This document shows positions 1 through 10,652 of a DNA stretch of 64,000 bases, one piece after another. The translations under genes were made by a program, and so were the position numbers. The stretch comes from Coprinopsis marcescibilis (lineage: Eukaryota > Basidiomycota > Agaricomycetes > Agaricales > Psathyrellaceae): the NCBI GenBank assembly GCA_004369085.1, contig ML210182.1, positions 156,298 through 220,297 on the forward strand, written 5' to 3'. A model generated the notes under the pieces. That model saw nothing but the letters and a program-made list of their open reading frames with translations, was not told where the DNA came from and did no database searches. The stretch's first letter is position 1, and the number at the start of each line of letters is the position of its first letter.

Positions 1-1461
1 CAGCGTATCTTCATCGACCGGTCTAGGAACAGATTGTTACCTCAACATCGCATTCAACCAGCAACTAAGCTTGTGCAGCTCAACCACTGATTCTGGACTA
101 AAGAAGGGCATTCGGGTGTGCAGACCTCCAGACGACCTATGTACACCAGACTCCAATTTTAAATTCGACCTTACCGATGATCCCAGCAATCCAGTGCGTT
201 GTTTCGTCATTTCACTCAAAACTATACCTCATTGCTTCGGTCCCTAGCTATTCGTCCGCTTCCCACTTACGAGTGTCTTACCCAAATCCGAATCTCTCTT
301 GGTCATGGATACAACATACTCACCTTCCCTCCCATCATCATTGAAACTCGGAGACGCCAACCTTGACGGTTTCCCCGATATCCTCTTGATTGCAAGTCAC
401 GGCCAGGACCGCGTACCGCACATGCTCTGGTCCGTTCCTTGTGCCAAAGACCTACCTGGCTGTGGACCCGAGGGCAACGGCAGGCGAAGTTGGAAGCTCG
501 CGGATAAGGATGTCGAGTCACTCGAAGCAATCAAAGACGCACGGACGGTCTCATTTTTGGACTTGGATGAAGACGTACGCCTCACATCCGTTCCATAATG
601 GTAGTGAATGTTGATAAATGCCTTTAGGGAACGCTGGATATCATGGTTCAGCGCACAGGGAGTGCGGGTCACGGAAAGGTCACATTCGTCCAGAACAACT
701 TTTATTATGACGCATTCTTCTTGAAAGCCATCGGTATGTGCGATCTTGCTTCCCTGCATCACCATTACTGAAATGTATTGAAGTGTTGAACGGTGCATGC
801 GATAATGGCATGTGCTATGGACCCAACGGAACCGCCAAATACCATGTATGTGTTCCTACCCGTACCATCCGCCTTGGCTCACAATTGTTACAGCCATTCG
901 GCGTAAGCTACTCGGGGGCAACCTACAAATACACAGTCCTCGACACCGCTGGACACCGCTCCGCTGCCCAAGGCGAGTATGTCGCACACTATCCTGTCCC
1001 CTTACTGACGGCTCTCGACCCATCCTCCAGTCGGCCAGCTCCCCCAAACATCATACCACTCGCTCCAGACGCCCTACTCATTCTTTGGCCTTGGCCGTAC
1101 TAACAACTATATCGAGAACCTGTTCGTCGGGACAACAGTGCACGCCAAGCAACATTGGATTGATATGGAAGGTGTCATCCCGAACTCTCGCGTTGTCATT
1201 CTCCCTTCTGCACAGGAGGGCGAAAGCTGGAGGCGGGAGCTGTTCTTACGGCCGGGCGAGTGGATCCCGTGGGTCACGGTCACCGTGATCGTTGGGACCG
1301 CTATCCTAGCAATCATTGTGTTTGTGTTGCAGTTGAACGAAAAGGTGGGTTGTTCGGTCGTTTGTTGTGTGGGTTACAGGACGCTAACGTAATGCATACA
1401 GCGGGAAGACGAGTTGGAAAGGAGGAGAGCGTCCCATAATATCAACTTTGACGCGCTATGA
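1..1461 (+). CDS. ITFG1/TIP-like FG-GAP membrane protein (3' part)
   Basis: The gene enters the window already open and ends at TGA 1459-1461. The spliced product resembles fungal and animal T-cell immunomodulatory protein (ITFG1), a single-pass secretory-pathway membrane protein with an N-terminal FG-GAP propeller. Visible are a calcium-loop-like FG-GAP repeat (LGDANLDGFPD, near 339-380), a second one (DLDEDGTLDI, split by an intron at 574-628), conserved NNYIENL and a C-terminal membrane segment near 1270-1335 (WVTVTVIVGTAILAIIV). A short basic/acidic cytosolic tail follows. Introns lie near 195-245, 574-628, 733-781, 847-891, 973-1030 and 1345-1401. The 973-1030 intron has a GC donor. The family is known; its cellular role in fungi is not settled. 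The start lies outside the window. Confidence 0.85.
973..1030 (+). other. GC-AG intron in the ITFG1-like gene
   Basis: The reading frame joins correctly (CAA G / TC GGC CAG) only if the intron runs from GCGAGT at 973 to CAG at 1030. No in-phase GT donor is present next to it. The exon before it ends CAAG, so the junction reads CAAG|GCGAGT, the strong context usually needed by GC donors. Confidence 0.7.
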
Positions 1462-1701
1462 TGCTTACCAGCCCTATATCTAATGCATTGTTTGCTGTTT
1501 GTAGAGAGGAGACGACATGTGTATATTAGGAGTCCCGAGGACCATATTAATCATCGGATTTCACTAACAACACAGGGATATATAAAGGGTACGAAGTATG
1601 TGAAGATTGAATGCATGATAGGAAACATCAAGGAAACATTATCAAGTTAGCGCATTGGTTTACGAAGACAAGAAGATACGGTGATCATTTAGGTTATTCC
1701 A

Positions 1702-4236
1702 TCAAAACTTATCAGCGACACCGAACTTGAAGTACCATAGGACAGGACGGCCCTTTGGTTCTGTAGTATCGTGAATGTCGTCATCGGCAGGGTCGCTGAT
1801 GCTGTGCCTGCAAGCAAGAAACCCTTTCAGCAAGCGTTTGAGTGCAAGGGGTGAATCAAAATACTTACTCTGTAGCCAAATGCTGCCGCATCAAGGTCCC
1901 AATTCCTTCAAATCTGCAGCGCGTACAGACAAGCTTGTTAATATTATTATTTCGCTCGCGGCACTGCACCTCATCCATCCTCCTTCTGACGTAGACCTCA
2001 GTCTCAGGGTCGAGAGTCCTGTAATACTCTTGGCAGCTATGCGACATCTATATGGCGAAAGGTTAGATTGCCAGACAAGCCAAGAATGAGCACAAAACAC
2101 ACATACCACCGACCGCCAGTCCATAATCAACCGGCCACAGGAGTAGCTTTTACATTTTACACATTCGACTATAGGGTCCAACTTGTCCAGTTCCTCTGGG
2201 GCCATAGTCTTGGGGTCATGACCAAATAACACCAAGAACCTTGCTATTCGCGCTGAACAATCCTTTGCGAATTGAAAGGTCGACCACGGGTGCAAAGACG
2301 TGTTGCTGTAAAACTTTGACACTAGCGGAGAATTGGGGTAGTTGTATCTGCGGCAGGCATGTCCGATCGCCTGACGAGCATGCATTGCTTTGGAGCAGTG
2401 CTCGCATTTGAAGACCGAGGTTGCCAGATTTAAGGTCTCCATCGTGGGTACTGGTCCCGCGACCACTGGGTCGGACAATGTGATCATAGACTCAAGCAGC
2501 TTGCCCTTGCCCTCTTCTTCCCATCTCGCAGCGATGCCAGGCATCTCTTCAAGGATTCCGTCAAAATCGGAAAGGGTCATCTCCTGATCCATAGGTGTGT
2601 TGTTGAGGAGGTCTTGGACTTCGGAAGTGAGGAAGAGATTGGGTACAGGGATAATTGCTTCACCAATCGGTCGGGTGAGTCTGTACTTTTGATGCACTGG
2701 ACCGATGAGTTGGTGTCGAGCTTTCATGGTCGCCATGTTCTCAATCTCAATCCGTTCCCTCTTTCGCCTATCGAGCGCCTGGATGACCACAGGCTCTGCA
2801 GCTACCCACACTGCGGTATATATGAGGAAAGTGTTTGACGGGAAAAGCGAAACAAGCAATTACCGCGATCAGTGACATCTTTTCTCAGCAGCTGATGCAA
2901 GACGGGCTCTAGCCACAGATTCTTCTTAATCTCCGTCTCATACCCCAGATCCCTAATCTTGTCAAGAATACTACGTGAAGTGCGTAAGAAATATGCGGAC
3001 AAAGAAAAGAGAACGCCTTACATTTTTTTCCTCGCCTCTCTGATTGCATCTTGCGAATCCGCACGCTGTTTGTCTCGCTCATTTTGCCACCTTTCACACA
3101 ACTTGCTATGCTAAAAAGAAATCAGAACACTGCAATGAAGTGGAGAAAACTGCACTGCATACCGCCAATTTCGCGCTGGATTCTTCAAGCTTCTTCTTAA
3201 TCCAAGCTGCTTTCGCTTCGGGTTTGACACCACGACACTCTGCAGTCAACTGCTCGATGACGCTGGCTTGATATCTGTATCCGCGTTGAGCGCGAGGGCC
3301 TATGAAAAGAGCAGTCAAGTTCTGCGAAACACAAGGAGCAGGCATGTTTGGTACATACCGATGTTTAAGATAAATCTAGGGATAATGGGGAGCAATTGTT
3401 CAATTTCGCGGTTTTCGCGGTTTCCGTTGTCATAAGTGTATGTGAACCTGGGGACACGGTTGCTCGTATCGTCACATCAACGAATGAGAACAAACTCACT
3501 TGTTTTGCATGCACCTTGTACAACCTCTAAACCTCGCCATCCAAGCTGTAGTTTGGTGTGCCAAGCTCCGGCTACATTTCTACACCCTCAATCAGCCAAA
3601 CAGCTCAATATATGCGCCACGGAGGACATGTCCACACACCTGGCAACTTTTTCCAAACAACAGATCAACCCACTGCGGCTCGGTTAGGTCCTCAGGACAA
3701 GGAGGCAACCCAGGAACGTTGCCCAAAGCTTCCTTCCAAATCATAATCGCAGACCTGCTCATCAGGATCGCGCGGAGCTCCTTAGTCGTTCGCGCCATTT
3801 GCAAAACATCGATCGGGTCCAGCTTGCCAAAAATCTAGATGGTATCCAACGTACACAATCAATCAATCAATATCGTCAACATAACAACGACGTTCATGGT
3901 CACGCCTGCCAAAATGCAACCCACCTCGAACAACAAATCGAGGGGCATCTCCACCAGTCGCTGCAGCACTCCTCGTTTGCCCCTGGCCCTCTTCGCTGGT
4001 GGGCGCTGTCCTTGGGCAGTCTGAGCACTGGTAGTGTCTCCCGCACCAGCTGACGACGTCCCCGCTTTGGGCGGCCCTGCAGAAGTGGCCTTCACAACCC
4101 TCTTCCGCTTCCCAAGGTTGGATGTGTCAACCGCTGGTTTAACTTCGACCTCTTCATCCGATAGGTCGTCATCATCATAAACTGTAGTCTCTTTAGCCTT
4201 GAGGCGGGAGGATTTGCGGGTATGTTGGTCAGACAT
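1702..4236 (-). CDS. F-box / zinc-finger protein A (three-paralog family)
   Basis: Multi-exon gene starting at ATG 4236 and ending at TGA 1702. Order of parts: a disordered acidic then basic segment (KKRAR-like, RKSSRLKAK); an F-box (MPLDLLFEIFGKLDPIDVLQ..ARTTKELRAIL) interrupted by the intron 3835-3924; a paired CxxC (CQKC..CTRC); a coiled, charged middle; a Cx2Cx11HxC module (CEHC..HAC, near 2345-2405); and a C-terminal finger of form Cx2Cx11Hx4H (CTRC..H..H) whose last His is after an intron. F-box proteins are substrate adaptors of SCF ubiquitin ligases. That role, and nucleic-acid or protein binding by the fingers, is inference. Intron positions after the F-box Glu and inside the first CxxC match paralogs B and C. 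Product name beyond F-box/zinc finger is not known to me. Confidence 0.78.
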
Positions 4237-5143
4237 GGTTGTGGCGCCAGGACAAGAAGACTGCAGTGGCGGTTCCTGTTTAAGCTCTCACAGTGCGTCA
4301 CGGTCACAGTCACGGTCGCGTCCGAGTCGCGAGAGTAATTAGTGCGCACCATAACAGGCCCAAATAAAGATTATCCCACCCTCGATGACTCACAAGCGCC
4401 AAACGCGTCTAAATCACTCGTACATGACTCGATGTTGGACGCCTCCGGGAGCCTAACGACAGGAGAAGTGCAGAGAACGAACGTATATTGACTTTGCTTC
4501 CATCAAATGACAGGGCTACATATATATCTACAATAATCCACCCAATACAATCTACCTTTATTTACCCTACTTCTAAACGTACACGATTAACCCAGTCATA
4601 CTATCTATTATTAGGGGAACGTACATGGAATTGCATGCGACATACAATAAAGAATATCAATACAACAGGTTCTCCGTACAGTTTTTGTTACAAAAGGAAT
4701 ACAACGACATACACCCGTGATGGGGAGGATCGCAGCTTTTTCTACAGCCCAATGACCGAAACCCGACAATAAATAAACTATCACACACAAGCGGAATCGA
4801 GACCAAAGGAATAGAGAAGGGTGAGGCCGAATCGAGACGCTGCAGAAAGGAGAGGAGTGAAATGATTAGGAGTAAATGAATAGGTAATGTATCGAATGCA
4901 GTGATGAATGAGCAATAAATGCGGGAAACGAAAGTTGCAATATATCTAATGTAGCATAGTGAAACAACAGGGGAGATAGGAATAATCATACAAAGGGACC
5001 AGGGAATATGAAAAGATAATAGTACACGGAGATGAAAATCTTACTCCGTTCTTGACGTTTGAAGGTATGTGATAGCTCTGAGAGAAAGAGAGAAGAGTGA
5101 GCTGACGAACAAGAATTGGAGCAATACAAGGCAACTCACGTTA
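4237..5143 (-). other. Intergenic: promoter of gene A and 3' side of the kinase gene
   Basis: No convincing gene. It holds the upstream region of F-box gene A, including a degenerate CACGGTCACAGT run near 4297-4322, and AT-rich sequence downstream of the kinase stop at 5144. ORFs here are low-complexity or shadow frames. Confidence 0.5.
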
Positions 5144-7720
5144 TTAGACGACCTCCTGTCGCGCAATGCTTGCAATACTCTGCTCGTCCAACAACCAACC
5201 CTCATCTTCGCCTTCCTCCTCATCGTCAAGCTCATCCCCTTCCTCAAGGGGTTCCCAATCTCCTGCACCAGGACTTTCTGGCTCCTGCTCCCCCAGCAGG
5301 TCGATAGGATCTTCTTTCGTATCAGGCTTTACCTCCTCAGCCTCGTCAGAAAAAGCACCCGAATCCACTTCATCAGAAGGGTTCCTTTGTCCTTGAAGAT
5401 CCTCCCAGACGCCCTCACCTATAATATCAGCCCGCATCCAAGGGTCATCCCACAAGTCCCCAATCCTCGCCCTCTTCTTCGGATCCCGCACCATCAACTT
5501 CCCAGCAATCCTCCTCACCCCTTCACTCGACGCCAACCGCACACCGACAAGCTCCGTCCCAGAATCACCATCCAATGAATGAGGAGCCTCCGGCCACTCA
5601 TACTCGCCCCTCGCGATCCTCATTAACCAATGTCGTCGCTCGACCGCCCGCCGCCGCCCACCAGCCTGCACCGCACGCTCCCCTCCAATATGACTGGTGT
5701 TGCCATGACCCCCATCCACACCAACACCCTCGCCAAACGGCAGTTTGCGCGCAACAAGAGCATACAGCATGACACCACAAGCCCACGCGTCCGTCTCCCT
5801 AGCATCGTACACACCGCGTGGACCACCGCCCATGACAAGCTCAGGAGCAGCATACGCCTCGGATCCACACCGCGTGCTCAACAACTCGCCCTGTCCAGGC
5901 TCGCCATTCCCAATGTCGATGAATCGTGAAAGTCCAAAGTCGGTGAGCTTAACAAGAGGCGTAGGAAGGTCGGAAATCTCTATCGGGGTGCGAGGTATTG
6001 ACCCCGAGTCCTGGGCACTTTCGCAGACCGACAACCCTTCCCAGGTTAACAGGACATTTTCGAGCTTGATGTCCCGATGCACTAATCCAACACTATGCAT
6101 CCATCCTACCGCTCGACAAATTTCACACCACATCCGCCTCAACACTCCCTCACTCAACCGTCCCCACGCGCCATCATCGTTGACCAACGACAACAGATCC
6201 CCACCCTTCAAATGCGGCAGCACCAAAACGTGATGGGTCGGTGTCGAAAAGAACGAAAGCAGAGGTGTGATGTTGGGGTGAGATATATGCCGCAAAACTT
6301 CCACTTCTCGTATGAAACCGACTCGCGTGCGTTCTTCAGCTTGAGATGAATAGGGTTTGGGCCGGCGAGGTGTCAATTTGACTGCAACGACTCGAGTGGG
6401 CGAGCTCCGCTTGCTGGCCGAGTTATTACGCGATAACGATGCTCCCAATCCAACTTCCGCAGGCTGATTAGGCGAGCCGTGTACCTGCATTGACGATGAC
6501 GAAGGAAGTAGTCGTCCTGCTTCATCTATCCAAGTCGTTTCACGTCTAGGCGCCCCACCCCCATCCAACAAGCTGGCATCTACTGATGGGCGTGTTCCCC
6601 GTAAGCGGGCCCTGAGCCTTTTCAAGCTCGAATTCCGAGAAACGCCACCACTTGGCGTTGCTTTAACGCTCGAAGACCTGGAGAGATGGCCCTTGCCCTG
6701 TATGCTTGCCTGTCGTTTGAAGTCCCGTACACTCTTTTTCGACGCAAGAGTGAGCGGCACGGTTGATAAATCCTGTGCTAGCCACACAGCCGAGAAAGCG
6801 CCTTGGCCAAGCGGTCGTATCAAGCGCAGTGAAGGCGATAGCACCACTGCCTCGGCTGTCCTGGAGTCAGCTATGACATCACCTTCCCGAAGCTCGGGAT
6901 TTGGCGGTATGCTTTCTTCGTGTAAAGGTTGCGTTTCATTCTGTGAAATTCCTGGAGGTGGTTCGAGATCGCTCGGGCGTGGTGTAAATTCGCTGTGTGA
7001 GAAGGTCATTGAGCTGGCGGTGAGGAGAGGAGGGGGAGGCGGTGTGGGAAGACGAATCTCGACATGAGAGCTTGAGGAGGACACTGAAGACAGTGGTGAC
7101 ATCGACGAGTCCGACCTTGTGCGCTCGTGGGCCAATACAGGAGTCGGTAATGGGTGAAGTAAATCATTGAGATGGTGTTCTCTAGGGCTGTGAATTTGAT
7201 CCGGTTCACTCGAATGTGCGTCAATGTCTATGAACAGAAAGTCTGGTTTCTTGCGCAATGAGTTGGAGGAAAATGCGTTTGCGAGGTCTATCTGTTCTGT
7301 CGAGTCGCGGCGTGCTCGCGTATATCGAGAAGGAAAGATCCGGGAGACGTTAAATCGTGAGGTTTTGGCCTGTGAGAACAGACTCGGAGTTGTTGCGGTT
7401 TCGCGGTCGCGGTCGTTGCGCTTGACAGACTCGGTGTCGTCGTTGCTCTCTGTACTGCTGCCGCTGCTGACTTTCTTTAGGGAGAGCGGTGGCCGGGGAG
7501 GAGGAGGGGTTGCGGCGAATGAAGAGGCGAAGAAGGCATTGGTCTTACTGGCGGGTGGTGAAGAGGCGGGGCTGAACGACGAAGAAGCGTCTGAAATGTC
7601 TGAGAACGTCGAGGACAGCGACGAAGAGGTCGAGCGCGTCGTCGAGAACGACGGGGACATAATGTGTGGAGGGAGGACTTGGAGGACTTGAATGGTCCTG
7701 GAAGGAGTCAAGAGATTCAT
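5144..7720 (-). CDS. Serine/threonine protein kinase with N-lobe insert
   Basis: Intronless ORF of 858 residues. The first ~290 residues are Ser/Pro-rich and look disordered. Kinase landmarks follow: glycine loop GQGAFSAVW (~305), catalytic Lys in VVAVK (~448), Glu helix FIREVEVLRH (~470), HRDIKLEN (~548), DFG (~595) and AAPEL (~625), so all catalytic residues are present. About 130 residues, rich in Ser and Arg, separate the glycine loop from the Lys, where most kinases have about 10-15. The C-terminus is strongly acidic. The overall pattern resembles CAMK/Kin4-Hal-type fungal kinases, but I cannot assign a subfamily. A second in-frame Met at residue 21 could be the real start. Confidence 0.88.
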   Translation of the reverse strand: MNLLTPSRTIQVLQVLPPHIMSPSFSTTRSTSSSLSSTFSDISDASSSFSPASSPPASKTNAFFASSFAATPPPPRPPLSLKKVSSGSSTESNDDTESVKRNDRDRETATTPSLFSQAKTSRFNVSRIFPSRYTRARRDSTEQIDLANAFSSNSLRKKPDFLFIDIDAHSSEPDQIHSPREHHLNDLLHPLPTPVLAHERTRSDSSMSPLSSVSSSSSHVEIRLPTPPPPPLLTASSMTFSHSEFTPRPSDLEPPPGISQNETQPLHEESIPPNPELREGDVIADSRTAEAVVLSPSLRLIRPLGQGAFSAVWLAQDLSTVPLTLASKKSVRDFKRQASIQGKGHLSRSSSVKATPSGGVSRNSSLKRLRARLRGTRPSVDASLLDGGGAPRRETTWIDEAGRLLPSSSSMQVHGSPNQPAEVGLGASLSRNNSASKRSSPTRVVAVKLTPRRPKPYSSQAEERTRVGFIREVEVLRHISHPNITPLLSFFSTPTHHVLVLPHLKGGDLLSLVNDDGAWGRLSEGVLRRMWCEICRAVGWMHSVGLVHRDIKLENVLLTWEGLSVCESAQDSGSIPRTPIEISDLPTPLVKLTDFGLSRFIDIGNGEPGQGELLSTRCGSEAYAAPELVMGGGPRGVYDARETDAWACGVMLYALVARKLPFGEGVGVDGGHGNTSHIGGERAVQAGGRRRAVERRHWLMRIARGEYEWPEAPHSLDGDSGTELVGVRLASSEGVRRIAGKLMVRDPKKRARIGDLWDDPWMRADIIGEGVWEDLQGQRNPSDEVDSGAFSDEAEEVKPDTKEDPIDLLGEQEPESPGAGDWEPLEEGDELDDEEEGEDEGWLLDEQSIASIARQEVV

Positions 7721-9278
7721 ACTAGGATCCGCCCAAAATCAAAATGCGTGACGTGTTTGGTCAAACTTCGGATCTAAATCCATACCTCCCGCTAATTTAG
7801 CGCGCCTGTTTGTGCACGATTCTGGGGAAAAGAAATTTGGTCCCATCTCTCTCTGACGAGTGACTTACAGAAACAGAAAGGACAGCGATAACACCCGTGG
7901 TTTCTTCGTATCTTTCCGTGAAACGACAGCGAACTCCCAACAATATCACATTCGATGTCTTCATCACCTCCGAGTCCGAGATTTCTGCAGACCAATCATG
8001 CGATTCCATTGATAGATCCCATGCCAGGACAATCTTGAACCAGCATGTCGAGCCCAACGCACCGTTTATGTGTAAAGACCGTTCTACCCCAGTCTCTCGG
8101 CATCTTCTGTGGCTATCTGGGGGTAAGGGACATAGTCAAAGGTGTGTTGCGAGAAAGATGGTGGTGGTACGAGGGCAAGCTAGAACCCAGGCAATTCAAA
8201 CAGCGTTCGCCATTTCTAAATCGCTTGCGGCATTCACGTGTTGCTACTCATCGTCAATCCAGCGCCTGAACAGAAATACTCGACGGCGGCTACTGTGGCA
8301 ACCAATGGACAGAGAGCGGGGCTTGGTCAGCCAGGACCCAGGTTTTCCTGACATCCGAAAGAGATGACTACTCCACAGTCAGTCACATCTTCCCGGGCTA
8401 ACCACTATCGGTCTCCTCAAGAATTTCAGTATCCAGGCTGAAAGCCCCGAAGCGAACCCTATTGCTCCCTATCTTGTACAGTATTCGTTATCAACGGAGT
8501 ATTGCCTTTCAAGAACCCACCCCAACCAAGGAAAGTTCTCTTCAATCCTTTGTTAACGTGGGAATCTTCTAAAATACAACACAGCATGTCGGACAGACGG
8601 AAGGAACGTTCGTCATTCCGTCCTTCACAAAAATCCGCTCCATCAAGTACACAGTGCTTCTGCTGAAACGCAGTGTAGCAACACCTTTTGGTCCCAACGC
8701 CCGTCCCTTCCGGGAAACCCAAGCCCACACAAACGTTTTGCACAGCAAGCAACGCGCTCAGCCCATACTTTGCGATCCGAAAGCCACACTTACACATCAA
8801 TCGTAATGGCTTGGATTTACTTTAGGCGACAACGTACCATGCGCACAAGGCGCGACAACCGCTGCGAACCTTCTCGCAGTTGGTAACGGCCCCGGTTAAA
8901 GGTTAATTTTTTTGGGTTCAATCGACGTCAACGCTTCTCCGATCGTACCTTGTGCCTGGTCCTTGGAGCCCAATATTCAAACACGCGCGCTACATGTACG
9001 TGGGCCCTGAGCCTGATGATCGTCGCTACAGCCGATCCCGTCAAGATGGCCTAATTCTGTGCTCGGGTCGGACAATGGAATTTTTTGATGGCACACATGG
9101 CTGCATCCGACGCAGAAGAATAACATAGGCAATACTATAGGTAGCTAGGTACGTCGACAATTGTCCAATCAAGAATGTCACGTCGATATGTGTACAAGAA
9201 CATCCGTCTAGTCTGACAAGCTCGTCGTGGCAGTCGTCAAAAGTTATATCGTGATGTCTCCTAGGACTTGCGGTCGGC
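7721..9278. other. Gene-poor interval between the kinase and cerato-platanin genes
   Basis: No gene recognised on either strand. The open frames (for example 7897-8367 + and 8459-8800 -) show no domain, signal peptide or clear splice structure. The left end is the kinase promoter and the right end the cerato-platanin 3' side. A 23-bp motif at 9005-9027 recurs at 10425-10447. Confidence 0.5.
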
Positions 9279-10022
9279 TTACAACCCACACACCGAGGCG
9301 GCCACCGCCCTTGCAACCGCATTAACGCGTCCAAGTTCCACCGCCCTTCCACCCGTCAAGGTGTTCAACGCAGCCGGTGCGACGTTGAAAGAATTCACTG
9401 CCACATCCACAGCCAACACATTAACCCTTCTCGTCGTACCATTGTTGGTGAATGAGAGCTCCCAGCATGAGCCACACGCGGGGCTGTTCCATCCAGTTAC
9501 CGCAAACGCGCCTCCGATGTTCGGGAAGCTGGGCAAGGAGCCAAATGTCGTGAATCCTTTGGCTAAAAGGCCGTTGGAACCGTCAGAGCAGGAGACAGAG
9601 CGCAGAGACTGGCCTGCGTTCCCGTATAGTGGGTCATAGCTAACGGTCGTGTTGACGATGACTGGAGATGGGGTAGGCTGAGGAACTATGGTCGACGGAG
9701 GGGATGAAGACTCGCTCGTTGGCCAAGGGATGGGAGGCTCGCTCGTCGGCCAAGGGATGGAAGCCTCGCTTGTCGACGGGATGGGAGGCTCGCTCGTCGG
9801 CGGGATTGGAGGCTCGCTCGTCGGCCAAGGGGGTGGAGTACCACTAGTAATGGGAGGCTCGCTCGTCGGCCAAGGGAGTGAAGAAGTAGCGGGGTCAGGC
9901 GTTGAAGTTGGCATAGGCCCAACAACCGTTCGGGTGACGGTGACGGTGACGGTGACGGTAACCACTTGCCCAAGAGAAAGGAGAGGGAGGACCGAAAGCA
10001 TAAGCAGCAAGAGGTATTTCAT
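9279..10022 (-). CDS. Secreted cerato-platanin with repetitive Pro/Thr linker
   Basis: Intronless, 247 residues. Residues 1-18 are a signal peptide (MKYLLLLMLSVLPLLSLG). A VTVTVTVTVT run follows, then about 90 residues of imperfect PWPTSEPPIP-type repeats. A complete cerato-platanin domain occupies the C-terminal ~120 residues: YDPLYGN, SVSCSDGSNGL, KGFTTFGSLP.FPNIGG, GWNSPACGSCWEL, NVLAVDVA..SFNVA and a final VCGL. The four family cysteines (C.SDG, CGSC, VCGL) are present. Cerato-platanins are small secreted, expansin-like double-psi beta-barrel proteins acting at the fungal wall and surface. Most members have the domain directly after the signal peptide, so the long linker is unusual and could tether it in the wall. 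Confidence 0.93.
   Translation of the reverse strand: MKYLLLLMLSVLPLLSLGQVVTVTVTVTVTRTVVGPMPTSTPDPATSSLPWPTSEPPITSGTPPPWPTSEPPIPPTSEPPIPSTSEASIPWPTSEPPIPWPTSESSSPPSTIVPQPTPSPVIVNTTVSYDPLYGNAGQSLRSVSCSDGSNGLLAKGFTTFGSLPSFPNIGGAFAVTGWNSPACGSCWELSFTNNGTTRRVNVLAVDVAVNSFNVAPAALNTLTGGRAVELGRVNAVARAVAASVCGL
9705..9905. repeat. Imperfect minisatellite in the cerato-platanin linker
   Basis: Repeating units related to GGAGGCTCGCTCGTCGGCCA occur about seven to eight times and encode variants of PWPTSEPPIP on the minus strand. Confidence 0.75.
9930..9963. repeat. GTGACG hexanucleotide repeat encoding Val-Thr
   Basis: Tandem GTGACG units (about five, slightly imperfect) encode the VTVTVT run just after the cerato-platanin signal peptide. 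Length variation in multiples of six would keep the frame. Confidence 0.75.
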
Positions 10023-10652
10023 GTTCGTGTTTAGCGGGAAAGTGGAATGGGCGAAGAAAGAAATTGTCCAATCCTATTGCCCATGGATACCTGCCTTTAT
10101 ATCCGAGAATCAAGACTGCTAGTGTGAGGAATCTAAAGAATTTGAGAATATGGATGGCGAAGCGACATGAAGCTCGGTTTCGCCGTATGTTATTCCTATA
10201 GGGGAGAGTGTGACCATTTAGACCTTGGAACGATGGAATACCAGATGAACGGGATCACCTGCACAAAGAACAGTGATATTCATCTTCCCCGACCCCTGAT
10301 CCTTTTTACAGTCGAGAAACGCAGGGATTCAAGAGCAGAGTGAAATCTGGAATGTCAAAACGCGGAGACCCGGCTTTTGACAGGGAAAACGAAACAAACT
10401 CCCCATCACCTGTAGTACGCACATCCCTGAGCCTAATGATCGTCGCTGCTGATCCATGTGTGCATTCGAAAGTCATTCACTCCAAGCACTACGACAATTA
10501 GCATTATAACACGGGTCTAATTGTACAAACGAGAAACGACCGGGTATGTAAACCGAATAGCAAAAGCAGCAGACACACCTCCGTTGCCTGCGATATAGTC
10601 TATAAAGTCGCGCCAGTGTCCTGGACACCTCAAAGTTCCACCTCAACCAAAT
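10023..10652. other. Intergenic: cerato-platanin promoter and phosphatase 3' side
   Basis: No gene seen. It contains the TATA box near 10100 and the second copy of a 23-bp direct repeat (10425-10447). Confidence 0.5.
10094..10103 (-). promoter_or_regulatory. TATA box of the cerato-platanin gene
   Basis: Minus-strand GATATAAAGG lies about 75 bp upstream of the ATG, a normal place for a strongly expressed fungal gene. Confidence 0.6.

Noticed and set aside
7897..8367. 156-codon plus-strand ORF in the gap after the kinase gene
   Set aside because: No domain, no splice context, and composition unlike the neighbouring genes; taken as chance.
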